Positions 28,869 to 37,267 are shown, numbered from the stretch's first letter. The stretch: DNA of 64,000 nt from Streptomyces sp. MMBL 11-1 (GCF_028622875.1 NZ_CP117709.1:868001-932000); one strand, 5' to 3'. The notes: generated from the sequence alone by a model not told the origin. Numbers and translations are program-made.

Positions 28869-29194
28869 CGGACGGGCCGCCTTCCTCGACTGCTGCCGCG
28901 GCTGTCGCGCCGCGGTTGACCTGGTGGGGAGTACGGCACGGGACCGTACGAGTGAATCGACAGGGTACTGCTCCCGGGCCGACATGACCCGGCCCGGATA
29001 CGGCAAGGGATCACCGCGGCTGATCCTGCCCGGCACGGACGAGGTGATGCCGCTCCCTGGGGGCCCAGTTCTGTGGGCCGGTCAAGTGAAAGCACGGGAT
29101 ATTCACTCGATTGCACCTTTTGTCATATAGATACTTCCCGTGATCCTGGAAGGACTCATGGTGACTGTCCCCTTCTACCAGGAGAGAACCGCTC
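28869..29194. other. Divergent intergenic region with a candidate promoter for the membrane-protein pair
   Basis: 326 bp without a gene. Near the right end is an unusually A/T-rich stretch (about 29095-29135) holding a possible promoter TTCACT-18-TATAGA. Just upstream AGTGAA and TTCACT form an 11-nt-spaced inverted repeat around 29085-29110, overlapping that -35, which could be an operator. Confidence 0.4.
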
Positions 29195-29389
29195 ATGATC
29201 CTTTCCATCTCGGGCGTGGTACTGCTCGCCATCGTCGTCTTCCTGTTCTTCAAGAAGGACGGACTCAAGGCCTCCCACGCCATCGTCTGTGCCCTGTTCG
29301 GCTTCTACCTGGCCGGCACCGCCATCGCGCCGAGCATCACGGCGGGCGGGGCGAGCCTCGCCGGCCTGCTGGGCGGGATCAAGTTCTGA
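29195..29389 (+). CDS. Small two-helix membrane protein linked to an FtsK-like gene
   Basis: A 64-residue membrane protein: helix 1 ILSISGVVLLAIVVFLFF (residues 2-19), a basic loop KKDGLKAS, helix 2 AIVCALFGFYLAGTAIAPSI, and a small hydrophobic tail ending GGLLGGIKF-like (here LLGGIKF). AGGAG lies upstream of ATG 29195. The gene is 37 bp before the FtsK-like gene on the same strand and probably co-transcribed. The phrase FGFYLAGTAIAP reminds me of tiny membrane proteins encoded beside FtsK/TraB-type transfer genes on actinomycete integrative plasmids; that resemblance is from memory and unproven. Confidence 0.75.
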   Translation: MILSISGVVLLAIVVFLFFKKDGLKASHAIVCALFGFYLAGTAIAPSITAGGASLAGLLGGIKF

Positions 29390-29426
29390 CGCTCCGCAAC
29401 CGCTCCCACCCCTTCAGGAGACCGAC

Positions 29427-31112
29427 GTGGCCCGGCGACCACTCCCCCGCATTCTGAGCAGCGGCAGCGTTTCGATCACTCGCGGCAGAGAGATCGCGCG
29501 CACGGCCGCCGACAGTGCCACCGACGTCCTCCATCCGCTGATCACGGTGGTCCGCGGGCTGCGGCTGCTGGCCGTGTCCGGCCGGCGGAGGTGGGTCGCG
29601 ACGCCCAAGGAGCGCCGTGGTTCCAGGCTGTTCCTCGGCGCGGCCTGCGTGCTGGTGGTGGCGCTCGTCCCCTACGGGCCGATCCTGGCCCTGGTCACGG
29701 TGATGGGCGCCGCCGCGTGGAAGGGGCGGGAGCGGACCCCCGTGCGGAGCGGGCCCGGTGAGCCGGGGACCGCGCGCCTGCGGTCGTTGTACGAGGCGCT
29801 CGTGCCGTACTTCTCGACGGCGGAGGACCCCGATCCGCTGTTCTCCCACGGCGGCGACTGGGAGAAGGCCTTCGACGGGTACGCCTTCGACGCCGACGGG
29901 CGGCTCACCCGTCTGCGGGTCTCCTACCCCGCGTACTTCACGGACGGCGAGGCGGCCGCCCGCTCCCGGATCGAGCAGCTGCTCCACACCAAGTCCGGCC
30001 GGGGCCGCGAGTACCGCTTCGACTGGGACGAGGAGGCCAACCGTCTCGTCATGACCGTGCTGGACCCGCTCCCCACGACGATCGCCGCCCAGCGGTTCGT
30101 CACCGCCCCCGGCGAGACGGTGCTCGGCTTCACCGACCCGGACGCCGTCTCGCGCACCGTCCCCGTGCGCGACGGCGACATGACGGTGGACGCCTCGCCC
30201 GTGGTCTGGCGGACCGGCGGCCGCTCCACCGAACCGCACCTGCTGGCCCTCGGGCATCCCGGCGGCGGCACCACCACCCTGGTCCGCTCGATCGCCCTCC
30301 AGGCACTCCGGGACGGCGATGTCATCGTCGTCGACGGCAGCGGCGCCGGTGAGTACGGCGCCCTCGCCGGTCGCGGTGGTGTCCTCGCCGTGGAGTCCGG
30401 CCTCGGCGGGACGCTGGCCACGCTGGAGTGGGCGGCGCACGAGACGGAGCGCCGGCTGATCGCCGCCAACCGGGCCCGGCAGAGCGGCCACCCCGTGCCC
30501 GACGACATCCGGCGCCCGCTGTGGATCCTGCTGGACCGCCCCGGCGTGCTGGGTCATCTCGCGGCGGCCGACGGCAGGCCCGACCCGCTGGAGCTGCTCC
30601 GGATCCCGCTGCGGCACGGCCGGGCCGCCCAGGTCACCGTCGTACTGGCCGAACAGTTCGACGCACTGGACACCCTCACCGAGACCGTCACGACCCACAC
30701 CCGCGCCCGCGCGGTCCTCGGGCCGGCCTCCCGCGAGCAGATCGAGGCCGTCCTCGGCGCCGAACCGCACACCACACCGCCAACCGAGGTTCCCGCGGGG
30801 CGCGGTTACGTGCGGCTGGGCACCGGTCCGGTCCTGCGGCTCCAGGTGCCCGCCACGCCGGACCCGTACGGCGACGCCACCGGCGACGCCCACCGCCGGG
30901 CGGTGCTCGACCTGCTGCCCGGCCGGGACACCCCGACGGAGGCGGCACCGGCGCGGGAGCCCGCCGACGAGGGGCCCCTGACGGAGCGGGTACCCGTGGC
31001 GGCGGAGGCGGCGGCCCGGCCGGTCGAGGCCGTCGCGGTGGAGGCGGTGGTCGCCGAGGCCAGACCGTCCGGGCCGCTGGCGGAGGCGCAGCCGGCGGGC
31101 GCGGAGAGCTGA
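29427..31112 (+). CDS. FtsK-like membrane-anchored P-loop protein with degenerate nucleotide site
   Basis: A 561-residue protein with one hydrophobic hairpin near the N-terminus (residues about 70-92, LFLGAACVLVVALVPYGPIL) followed by a cytoplasmic part that resembles FtsK/SpoIIIE/TraB ATPases. The expected Walker A reads GHPGGGTTTLV at residues 276-286, with Thr where Lys should be. The expected Walker B reads LWILLDRP (Asp 370) without the catalytic Glu. A disordered Ala/Glu/Val tail of about 60 residues ends the protein. GTG 29427 has AGGAG at 6-nt spacing. It follows the 64-residue membrane gene and is closed by a strong terminator. If FtsK-derived, it has probably lost ATP hydrolysis and kept a structural or DNA/protein-binding role; that is inference. 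Confidence 0.72.
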   Translation: MARRPLPRILSSGSVSITRGREIARTAADSATDVLHPLITVVRGLRLLAVSGRRRWVATPKERRGSRLFLGAACVLVVALVPYGPILALVTVMGAAAWKGRERTPVRSGPGEPGTARLRSLYEALVPYFSTAEDPDPLFSHGGDWEKAFDGYAFDADGRLTRLRVSYPAYFTDGEAAARSRIEQLLHTKSGRGREYRFDWDEEANRLVMTVLDPLPTTIAAQRFVTAPGETVLGFTDPDAVSRTVPVRDGDMTVDASPVVWRTGGRSTEPHLLALGHPGGGTTTLVRSIALQALRDGDVIVVDGSGAGEYGALAGRGGVLAVESGLGGTLATLEWAAHETERRLIAANRARQSGHPVPDDIRRPLWILLDRPGVLGHLAAADGRPDPLELLRIPLRHGRAAQVTVVLAEQFDALDTLTETVTTHTRARAVLGPASREQIEAVLGAEPHTTPPTEVPAGRGYVRLGTGPVLRLQVPATPDPYGDATGDAHRRAVLDLLPGRDTPTEAAPAREPADEGPLTERVPVAAEAAARPVEAVAVEAVVAEARPSGPLAEAQPAGAES

Positions 31113-31134
31113 ACGGGGAGCCCGGCGTGGCGCT

Positions 31135-31176
31135 GCGGGCGGGAGGCGTCCCATGCGGACGACGCCTCCCGCCCGC
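31135..31176. terminator. Strong bidirectional hairpin terminator
   Basis: A perfect 16-bp stem GCGGGCGGGAGGCGTC with its complement at 31161-31176 and a 10-nt loop, placed between the convergent FtsK-like and MocR genes. Confidence 0.85.
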
Positions 31177-31207
31177 GGCCGTCTCCGCGGGGCCCGGGGA
31201 ACCGCCC

Positions 31208-32707
31208 TCAGGCCACGAAGCTGCGCGGGGCGTCGGCTCCCACGCCCGCCCCGGAGCGCACCAGGTCCACCGCCGCGGCCAGCCGTACGGCCGCCTCGTC
31301 GGCGACCGGCCCGCTGACCGTGAACGGCAGCCGTACGTATCCCTCGAAGGCCCCGTCGACCCCGAAGCGAGGGCCCGACGGCACCCGGACGCCGACCCGT
31401 TCGCCCGCCACGGCCAGCCGCGATCCGGAGAGGCCCCCGGTGCGCACCCACAGCGTCAGACCGCCGCGCGGCACGGCGAACTCCCAGTCCGGCAGCTCCC
31501 GGCGCACCGCCGTGACCAGGGCGTCCCGGTTCTCCCGTGCCTGGCTCCGCCGGACCTCGACGGCCTGTTCCCAGCCGCCCGTGCCCATGAGCCAGTTGAT
31601 GGCGAGCTGTTCCAGGACGGGGGTGCCCATGTCGGCGTAGGCACGGGCGGCGACCAGGCTGCGGATGACGTCGGGGGCCGCCCGCACCCAACCGATGCGC
31701 ATGCCGGCCCAGAAGGCCTTGCTGGCCGAGCCGACGGTCAGGACCGTGCTGCCCGCCGGGTCGAAGGCGCACACGCGGCGCGGCATGTCGATATCGGCGT
31801 CCAGGCGGAGTTCGTTCATGGTCTCGTCGACGACCAGGACCGTTCCGGCGGACCGGGCCGCGTCCACCAGGTCCCGGCGCTGCTGTTCGTCGGCGAGCGC
31901 GCCGGTGGGGTTGTGGAAGTCGGCCACCACGTAGGCGAGCCGGGGCGCGGCGTCCCGCAGCACCTGTCGCCAGCGGTTCATGTCCCAGCCGCCGAGCCCC
32001 TCCTCCATCGCGACCGGGACGAGACGGGCACCCGTCTCTCGCATCAGCTGGAGGATGTTGGCGTAACTGGGGGACTCGACCGCGATCCGTTCGCCGCGGC
32101 CCGCGAAGAGGTGACAGATCGCGTCGATGGCGCCCATAGCCCCGGTGGTGACCATGATCTGTTCGGGCATGGTCGGGATGCCGAGCGCGGTGTAGCGGTC
32201 GGCGATCATCTGCCGCAGGGCGGGCAGTCCGGCCGGGTAGTCGCCGTGCGTGTGGGCGTACGGCGGCAGCTCCTCCAGCGCCCCCTGGACGGCACGGGTC
32301 AGCCAGGGCTCGGGAGCCGGCAGGGCCGCGCAGCCCAGGTCGATCATCGAGCCGAGCGACTCCGGCGGCAGCGGTTCGAGGCCGCGGGCGGGCAGCGGGT
32401 TGCCGGCCGGGACAGCGGTCCAGCTGCCGGCGCCGCGCCGGGACTCCAGGAAGCCCTCGGCGCGCAGCGCCTCGTAGGCGGCCGCTACGGTCGTACGGCT
32501 GACGGCCAGGGCGAGGGCCAGTTCGCGTTCGGCGGGGAGGCGGGCGGCCACCGGGACCCTGCCCTCCAGGACGAGCAGCCGCACACCGTCGGCGAGCGCA
32601 CGGTAGGCGGGCGGCTTGCGGCCGCCAGGCCCGGTGGGCCGGGCCCGTTGCGACCGGAGTTGCCGGGCGAGCTGAGCCGCTCCCACCGTCGATGTCCACT
32701 GCACCAT
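31208..32707 (-). CDS. MocR-type GntR regulator with aminotransferase domain
   Basis: A 499-residue MocR/PdxR-class transcription factor. An N-terminal winged helix (ARLPAERELALALAVSRTTV, then AAYEALRAEGFLESRRGAGS) is fused to a fold-type I aminotransferase domain that binds pyridoxal phosphate as effector. The PLP-lysine motif VGSASKAFWAGMRIGWVR and the upstream DFHNPTGALADEQQRRDLV and VVDETMNELRLDADID are intact. ATG 32707 (MVQWTSTVG) was chosen because the helix-turn-helix begins soon after and AAGGTGG lies upstream. It is divergent from the YczE-like membrane gene across 102 bp, a recurrent MocR arrangement, so it probably controls that gene and itself. The effector besides PLP is unknown. 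Confidence 0.94.
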   Translation of the reverse strand: MVQWTSTVGAAQLARQLRSQRARPTGPGGRKPPAYRALADGVRLLVLEGRVPVAARLPAERELALALAVSRTTVAAAYEALRAEGFLESRRGAGSWTAVPAGNPLPARGLEPLPPESLGSMIDLGCAALPAPEPWLTRAVQGALEELPPYAHTHGDYPAGLPALRQMIADRYTALGIPTMPEQIMVTTGAMGAIDAICHLFAGRGERIAVESPSYANILQLMRETGARLVPVAMEEGLGGWDMNRWRQVLRDAAPRLAYVVADFHNPTGALADEQQRRDLVDAARSAGTVLVVDETMNELRLDADIDMPRRVCAFDPAGSTVLTVGSASKAFWAGMRIGWVRAAPDVIRSLVAARAYADMGTPVLEQLAINWLMGTGGWEQAVEVRRSQARENRDALVTAVRRELPDWEFAVPRGGLTLWVRTGGLSGSRLAVAGERVGVRVPSGPRFGVDGAFEGYVRLPFTVSGPVADEAAVRLAAAVDLVRSGAGVGADAPRSFVA

Positions 32708-32714
32708 CGAAATC

Positions 32715-32786
32715 AGTCCACCTTCCCCGGATTGGCCATAGTTGGCGGCCGATCCCCTGCCACAGAGTGGCATGAAGCAGTCCACC
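32715..32786. promoter_or_regulatory. Direct repeats in the MocR/YczE divergent promoter
   Basis: AGTCCACC occurs at 32715-32722 and again at 32779-32786, same orientation, 64 bp apart, flanking an A/T-richer segment with GGCCATAGTTGGCGGCC. MocR regulators often bind direct repeats, so these are candidate operators. Confidence 0.4.
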
Positions 32787-32809
32787 ACCACTACAGCAGG
32801 GGGCACACC

Positions 32810-33532
32810 GTGGCCAGGATCACCGGCCGGAGCACCACCCATCTCACCCGGCGGCTGGTCCAGCTGTACGTCGGCCTGACGCTGTACGGGGCGAGTTCCG
32901 CGCTCCTGGTCCGTGCCGAACTGGGCCTGGAGCCGTGGGGCGTGCTCCATCAGGGCCTCGCGGAGCTGACCGGGATCTCGATCGGCGTGGTGTCGATCAT
33001 CATCGGCGCGGTGGTGCTGCTGCTGTGGATCCCACTGCGGCAGCGGCCGGGGCTCGGCACGGTCTCGAACGTCTTCGTGGTCGGGCTGGCGATGGACGGG
33101 ACGCTCGCCCTGGTCGGCGACCTGGACGGACTCGGGCTCCGCGTCCCCGTGATGGTCCTGGGCATCGTGCTCAACGGGGTGGCGACCGGGCTGTACATCG
33201 CGGCCCGGTTCGGGCCGGGGCCGCGCGACGGCCTGATGACCGGGCTGAACCGGGTCACCGGGCGCTCCATCCGGCTGGTCCGTACGGCGATCGAGGTGGG
33301 GGTCGTGGTGACCGGGTTCATGCTGGGCGGCTCGCTGGGGGCGGGCACGGTGCTGTACGCGCTGGCCATCGGCCCGCTGGCCCAGCTCTTCCTGCGGCTG
33401 TTCGCGCTCCCCGAGCCCGCCCGCCCGGGTGTCACCGTCGCTACGGGCGAGCCGTCCTCCACCACCGCGCCGCCCGCCGGTTCCGGCCCCGTCACCGACC
33501 CGGCGGCCGGGCAGGCCATACTGCCGCAGTGA
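32810..33532 (+). CDS. YczE/YitT-like integral membrane protein
   Basis: A 240-residue membrane protein of the YczE/YyaS family with about five helices: LVQLYVGLTLYGASSALLVR, VVSIIIGAVVLLLWIPL, VPVMVLGIVLNGVATGLYIA, TAIEVGVVVTGFMLGGSLGA and GTVLYALAIGPLAQLFLRLF. The conserved ARFGPGPRDGLMTGL motif, typical of the family, sits in a loop. Its function is unknown, although these genes are repeatedly paired with MocR regulators, as here, and an efflux role has been suggested. GTG 32810 has AGGGGG at 6-nt spacing. Its stop overlaps the start of the GDPD gene as GTGA, indicating a coupled two-gene operon. Confidence 0.9.
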   Translation: MARITGRSTTHLTRRLVQLYVGLTLYGASSALLVRAELGLEPWGVLHQGLAELTGISIGVVSIIIGAVVLLLWIPLRQRPGLGTVSNVFVVGLAMDGTLALVGDLDGLGLRVPVMVLGIVLNGVATGLYIAARFGPGPRDGLMTGLNRVTGRSIRLVRTAIEVGVVVTGFMLGGSLGAGTVLYALAIGPLAQLFLRLFALPEPARPGVTVATGEPSSTTAPPAGSGPVTDPAAGQAILPQ

Positions 33533-34290
33533 ATCCGAGCCATCCCTATCTGGACCACCCGGCGCCGATCGCCTTCGCCCATCGCGGCGGGGCGGCGGAC
33601 GGCGTGGAGAACACCGCGACCGCCTTCCGCCGGGCGTCCGACGCGGGCTACCGCTACTTCGAGACCGATGTGCACACCACGGCGGACGGCCGTCTGGTCG
33701 CCTTCCACGACGCGACGCTGGACCGGGTCACCGACGCCCGGGGGCGGATCTCCGCCCTGCCCTGGAGCGAGGTGCGCCGGGCCCGGGTCGGGGGCAGTGA
33801 ACCGCTCCCGCTCTTCGAGGAGCTCCTGGAGGAGTTCCCGGAGGCCCGCTGGAACGTGGATCTCAAGGCCGAATCGGCGCTGGAGCCGCTGCTCGGCCTG
33901 ATCCGTCGCACCGATGCCTGGGACCGGGTCTGTGTCGGCTCGTTCTCGGAGGCCCGGGTGGCCCGCGCCCACCGCCTGGCGGGCCCTCGCCTGGCCACGT
34001 CGTACGGGGTGCGCGGTGTCCTGGGGCTGCGCCTGCGTTCGTACGGCGTCCGGGCGGCGCTGCGCGCGGGCGCGGTCTGCGCCCAGGTCCCGGAGCGGCA
34101 GGGCGGCATCCCGGTGGTGGACGCCCGCTTCGTCCGCACGGCGCACGCGCTGGGGCTCCAGGTGCACGTCTGGACGGTGAACGAGCCGGAGCGGATGGCG
34201 GCGCTCCTGGACCTCGGCGTGGATGGCATCATGACCGATCACATCGAGACGCTGCGTACGGTGCTGAGCGAGCGGGGGGCATGGTCCTGA
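33529..34290 (+). CDS. Glycerophosphodiester phosphodiesterase (GDPD/UgpQ family)
   Basis: A 253-residue cytoplasmic phosphodiesterase that splits glycerophosphodiesters into glycerol-3-phosphate and an alcohol. The GDPD signature is complete: IAFAHRGGAADGVENTATAF gives HRG and the metal-binding Glu, followed by YRYFETDVHTTADGRLVAFHD (ExD and the catalytic His). C-terminal GLQVHVWTVNEPERMAALLD and GVDGIMTDHIE complete the barrel. It has no signal peptide, so it acts on intracellular or imported substrate. The GTG start overlaps the stop of the YczE-like gene (GTGA), so the two are translated together. An MFS gene follows after 46 bp. Very secure family call. Confidence 0.95.
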   Translation: MNPSHPYLDHPAPIAFAHRGGAADGVENTATAFRRASDAGYRYFETDVHTTADGRLVAFHDATLDRVTDARGRISALPWSEVRRARVGGSEPLPLFEELLEEFPEARWNVDLKAESALEPLLGLIRRTDAWDRVCVGSFSEARVARAHRLAGPRLATSYGVRGVLGLRLRSYGVRAALRAGAVCAQVPERQGGIPVVDARFVRTAHALGLQVHVWTVNEPERMAALLDLGVDGIMTDHIETLRTVLSERGAWS

Positions 34291-34336
34291 CGCACGGTCC
34301 GTCCACGTCCACAGGGGACGACCGAGGGGACGCGGC

Positions 34337-35710
34337 TTGAGCACCGGGACCACAGGGAAGGCCGATCCGTCCGGGCAGTCGCCGGGTGACGGGACGGCCG
34401 CCGCCCGCAGACGGGAGCAGCACGGCTGGTACTTCTACGACTTCGCGTGCTCCGTCTACTCCACCAGTGTGCTGACCGTCTTCCTCGGTCCGTATCTGAC
34501 GTCGATCGCCAAGGCGGCGGCGGATCCCGACGGGTTCGTGCACCCGCTGGGCATACCCGTGCGCGCGGGCTCCCTGTTCGCGTACTCCGTCTCGGCCTCC
34601 GTCGTGGTGGCCGTCGTGCTGATGCCGATCGTGGGCGCGGCGGCGGACCGTACGGGGCGCAAGAAGCCGCTGCTGGCGGCGGCCGCCTACACGGGCGCCG
34701 CGGCGACGGCGGGGATGTTCTTCCTGGACGGTCACCGCTATCTGCTGGGCGCGTTCCTGCTGATCGTGGCGAACGCCTCCATCTCCGTGTCGATGGTGCT
34801 GTACAACGCCTATCTGCCGCAGATCGCCGCACCGGAGGAGCGCGACGCGGTCTCCTCGCGCGGCTGGGCCTTCGGCTACACCTCGGGCGCCGTCGTCCTG
34901 GTCCTCAACCTGATCCTGTACACCGGTCACGAGTCCTTCGGCCTCGCGGAATCCGACGCGGTGCGGATCTGCCTCGCGTCGGCCGGTGTGTGGTGGGGCG
35001 CGTTCACCCTCGTGCCGCTGCGCCGGCTGCGCGACCGCCGGATCCCGCCGGGCGGCGAGGGAGCCGTCGGATCCGGATGGCAGCAACTGAGAGCGACCTT
35101 GCGCGACATGCGGCGCCACCCGCTGACGCTCTCCTTCCTGCTCGCCTATCTCGTCTACAACGACGGGATCCAGACGGTGATCTCGCAGGCCTCGCTGTAC
35201 GGCTCCGAGGAGCTGGGCCTGGATCAGACGACGCTGATCGTCGCCGTGCTGCTGGTGCAGATCCTGGCGGTGGCGGGGGCGCTCGGCATGGGGCGGCTCG
35301 CCCGGACGTACGGGGCGAAGCGCACCATTCTGGGGTCGCTGGTGATCTGGACCCTGATCCTGGTCTCCGCCTATCTGCTGCCCGCCGACGCTCCGGCGTT
35401 CTTCTTCGTGCTGGCCGCGGCGATCGGCCTGGTGCTGGGCGGCAGCCAGGCCCTGTCGCGGTCGCTGTTCTCGCATCTGGTGCCGCGCGGCAAGGAGGCG
35501 GAGTACTTCTCGGCGTACGAGTTGAGCGACCGCGGACTGAGCTGGCTGGGGCCCCTGGTGTTCGGTCTGGCGTACCAGCTGACCGGCAGTTATCGGGACG
35601 CGATCATCTCGCTGATCGCGTTCTTCGCGCTCGGCGCGGTGCTGCTCGCGCGGGTCCCGGTGAGGCGTGCGGTGGAGGCCGCGGGCAACCCCGTGCCGGA
35701 ACGGATTTAG
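34337..35710 (+). CDS. MFS transporter, UMF1/Atg22-like (vacuole effluxer type)
   Basis: A 457-residue, twelve-helix transporter of the UMF1 branch of the major facilitator superfamily. The first helix carries the family motif GWYFYDFACSVYSTSVLTVF; the loop between helices 2 and 3 has GAAADRTGRKKPLL, the MFS motif A. Late motifs GGSQALSRSLFSHLVPRGKE and EYFSAYELSDRGLSWLGPL are also typical of UMF1. The substrate is unknown; related fungal Atg22 exports amino acids from the vacuole. It starts at TTG 34337 with GAGGGG about 7 nt upstream. It is probably co-transcribed with the YczE-like and GDPD genes. Confidence 0.9.
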   Translation: MSTGTTGKADPSGQSPGDGTAAARRREQHGWYFYDFACSVYSTSVLTVFLGPYLTSIAKAAADPDGFVHPLGIPVRAGSLFAYSVSASVVVAVVLMPIVGAAADRTGRKKPLLAAAAYTGAAATAGMFFLDGHRYLLGAFLLIVANASISVSMVLYNAYLPQIAAPEERDAVSSRGWAFGYTSGAVVLVLNLILYTGHESFGLAESDAVRICLASAGVWWGAFTLVPLRRLRDRRIPPGGEGAVGSGWQQLRATLRDMRRHPLTLSFLLAYLVYNDGIQTVISQASLYGSEELGLDQTTLIVAVLLVQILAVAGALGMGRLARTYGAKRTILGSLVIWTLILVSAYLLPADAPAFFFVLAAAIGLVLGGSQALSRSLFSHLVPRGKEAEYFSAYELSDRGLSWLGPLVFGLAYQLTGSYRDAIISLIAFFALGAVLLARVPVRRAVEAAGNPVPERI

Positions 35711-35887
35711 ACGTTGAAGTCAAAGGGCGGTAGTATACGTCTTTGGCCTGCCCGGAGGACCGTTACTGCCAGTGGAAGCGGCTCAACCGTTGGGTGACAA
35801 CATCCACCAGAGGTGACAAACCGGGCATGGGCGGGTACTCAACCCAGATAAAGCAGCGGCACGACGGGCGACGCATGACCGGCAACG

Positions 35888-35913
35888 GGAATCTTTACCG
35901 CCGACCGGACGTT
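35888..35913 (+). promoter_or_regulatory. Sigma-R promoter of rbpA
   Basis: GGAAT at 35888-35892, exactly 18 nt, then GTT at 35911-35913: a perfect match to the sigma-R consensus GGAAT-N18-GTT (oxidative/thiol stress). The implied start is about 57 nt before the rbpA ATG. rbpA of S. coelicolor is a known sigma-R target. Confidence 0.92.
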
Positions 35914-35975
35914 GACCGGATGACGACGACAGCGACATTTTGTCCTGTGGGCGACAAGCCCGGGAGGCACGATTC

Positions 35976-36350
35976 ATGAGTGAGCGAGCTCTCCGCGGCA
36001 CGCGACTTGTGGTTACCAGCTACGAGACGGACCGCGGCATCGATCTGGCCCCGCGCCAGGCGGTGGAGTACGCATGCCAGAACGGACATCGATTTGAGAT
36101 GCCGTTCTCGGTAGAGGCAGAGATTCCGCCGGAGTGGGAGTGCAAGGCGTGCGGCGCCCAGGCACTCCTGGTGGACGGGGACGGCCCCGAAGAGAAGAAG
36201 GGCAAGCCGGCGCGCACGCACTGGGACATGCTCATGGAGCGGCGCACCCGCGAGGAGCTGGAGGAGGTGCTGGCCGAGAGGCTGGCGGTTCTGCGCTCCG
36301 GAGCCATGAACATCGCCGTGCACCCGCGGGACAGCAGGAAGTCTGCCTGA
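35976..36350 (+). CDS. rbpA: RNA polymerase-binding protein RbpA
   Basis: A 124-residue actinobacterial transcription factor that binds the sigma-2 region of the principal sigma factor and RNA polymerase, stabilising open complexes and affecting rifampicin tolerance. The sequence is the standard RbpA: MSERALRGTRLVVTSYETDR, a core with CQNGHRFEMPFSVEAEIPP and CKACG, and the C-terminal sigma-interaction helix TREELEEVLAERLAVLRSG. GGGAGG lies 9 nt before ATG 35976. It is a monocistronic gene with its own sigma-R promoter and a 21-bp stem terminator. Two GGTGACAA direct repeats (35793 and 35812) lie farther upstream and may bind a regulator. Identification is certain. Confidence 0.98.
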   Translation: MSERALRGTRLVVTSYETDRGIDLAPRQAVEYACQNGHRFEMPFSVEAEIPPEWECKACGAQALLVDGDGPEEKKGKPARTHWDMLMERRTREELEEVLAERLAVLRSGAMNIAVHPRDSRKSA

Positions 36351-36372
36351 CCGCGTAACACCGCACAGCACC

Positions 36373-36421
36373 AAGAGCCGCGGGCCGTGACACAGAACGT
36401 GTGTCACGGCCCGCGGCTCTT
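36373..36421. terminator. Strong bidirectional terminator between rbpA and fxsA
   Basis: A perfect 21-bp stem (36373-36393, beginning AAGAGCCGCGGG, with its complement at 36401-36421) around a short loop, 22 bp after the rbpA stop. On the plus strand it ends in CTCTT. Confidence 0.92.
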
Positions 36422-36555
36422 CGGCGTGCGCCGAGGCATGACCCGACTCCATGGCCCTGGCCCATGACCATGGCCCTCGTGGATGACCCCGACCGGACGG
36501 CTCTCCGGTCACGCCCTGACGGAGAGCCTCCTGTCAGGGCCGTGAGGGGCGGGCG

Positions 36556-37161
36556 TCAGGGTGTGAGGGGCGGGCGGGGGTCCTGGGCGTCGTCGGGCCC
36601 GGAGGGCGCCTGGGAACCGTCCTCGCGGATGACCTCGCCCTGGACGACCTTTCCGTCCGGCCGCCCCATCCTGGCCTGCTGGAAGGCGTCCGAGAGGCCC
36701 CCCGGCGCCGCGGCCCGCACACGGCGCTCCAGCGAGCGCTCCGCGTACCGGCTGAGCATGGTGCGCACCGGCGGCACCAGCAGGACCAGTCCGGCCGCGT
36801 CCGAGATCGGACCGGGGATCAGGAGCAGCAGTCCGCCCAGCATCAGCAGCCCGTTGCCCCGGGAGCCCTTGCCGCCCGCGGGGGCGGCCGGCGGCGTGGT
36901 GGGAGCGCCGGGCTGCCCCGGCATCTGCTGGAGGGTCTCGGTCAGGTTCTTGAAGGCGCGTCGGCCCGCGCTCTTGATGACCGCGGCGCCGAGCGCGGCC
37001 CCGGCCACCAGGATCAGCAGGACGACGAGGCCGCCGGCGGCCGAGGCGACCAGGGTCAGGAGCCAGATCTCCAGGACCAGCCAGGCGGCCAGGGCCAGCG
37101 GCAGGAATCTACGGGCGCGCGAGCGCCGGGGACGGGTCGGGGGCGGAGTGCCGGTCGTCAT
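36556..37161 (-). CDS. fxsA: FxsA family membrane protein
   Basis: A 201-residue FxsA-family protein; E. coli FxsA relieves phage T7 exclusion by the F plasmid PifA protein, while the native role is unknown. Hydrophobic segments are LPLALAAWLVLEIWLLTLVA and GGLVVLLILVAGAALGAAVI, then a third containing the family signature LMLGGLLLLIPGPISDAAGL followed by VLLVPPVR. A Gly/Pro/Ala-rich insertion of about 30 residues sits between segments two and three, and the C-terminus is polar. ATG 37161 was chosen; the first 15 residues are basic and Pro-rich. It lies next to the ppm gene on the same strand but 106 bp apart. Secure family call. Confidence 0.93.
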   Translation of the reverse strand: MTTGTPPPTRPRRSRARRFLPLALAAWLVLEIWLLTLVASAAGGLVVLLILVAGAALGAAVIKSAGRRAFKNLTETLQQMPGQPGAPTTPPAAPAGGKGSRGNGLLMLGGLLLLIPGPISDAAGLVLLVPPVRTMLSRYAERSLERRVRAAAPGGLSDAFQQARMGRPDGKVVQGEVIREDGSQAPSGPDDAQDPRPPLTP

Positions 37162-37267
37162 GTCCCCAGTGTGCCTGTACGGGCGTGCGAACGGCGTAAG
37201 CGGGTGATCATGAAGCCGGTCGGGCGGCGCCCCGTTCACCGGTCCCGGGCGTCGCCGCTCCCGGGCG

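Noticed and set aside
35743..35979. A 78-codon TTG-started frame upstream of rbpA
   Set aside because: It contains the sigma-R promoter and overlaps the rbpA start; no ribosome site or recognisable sequence.
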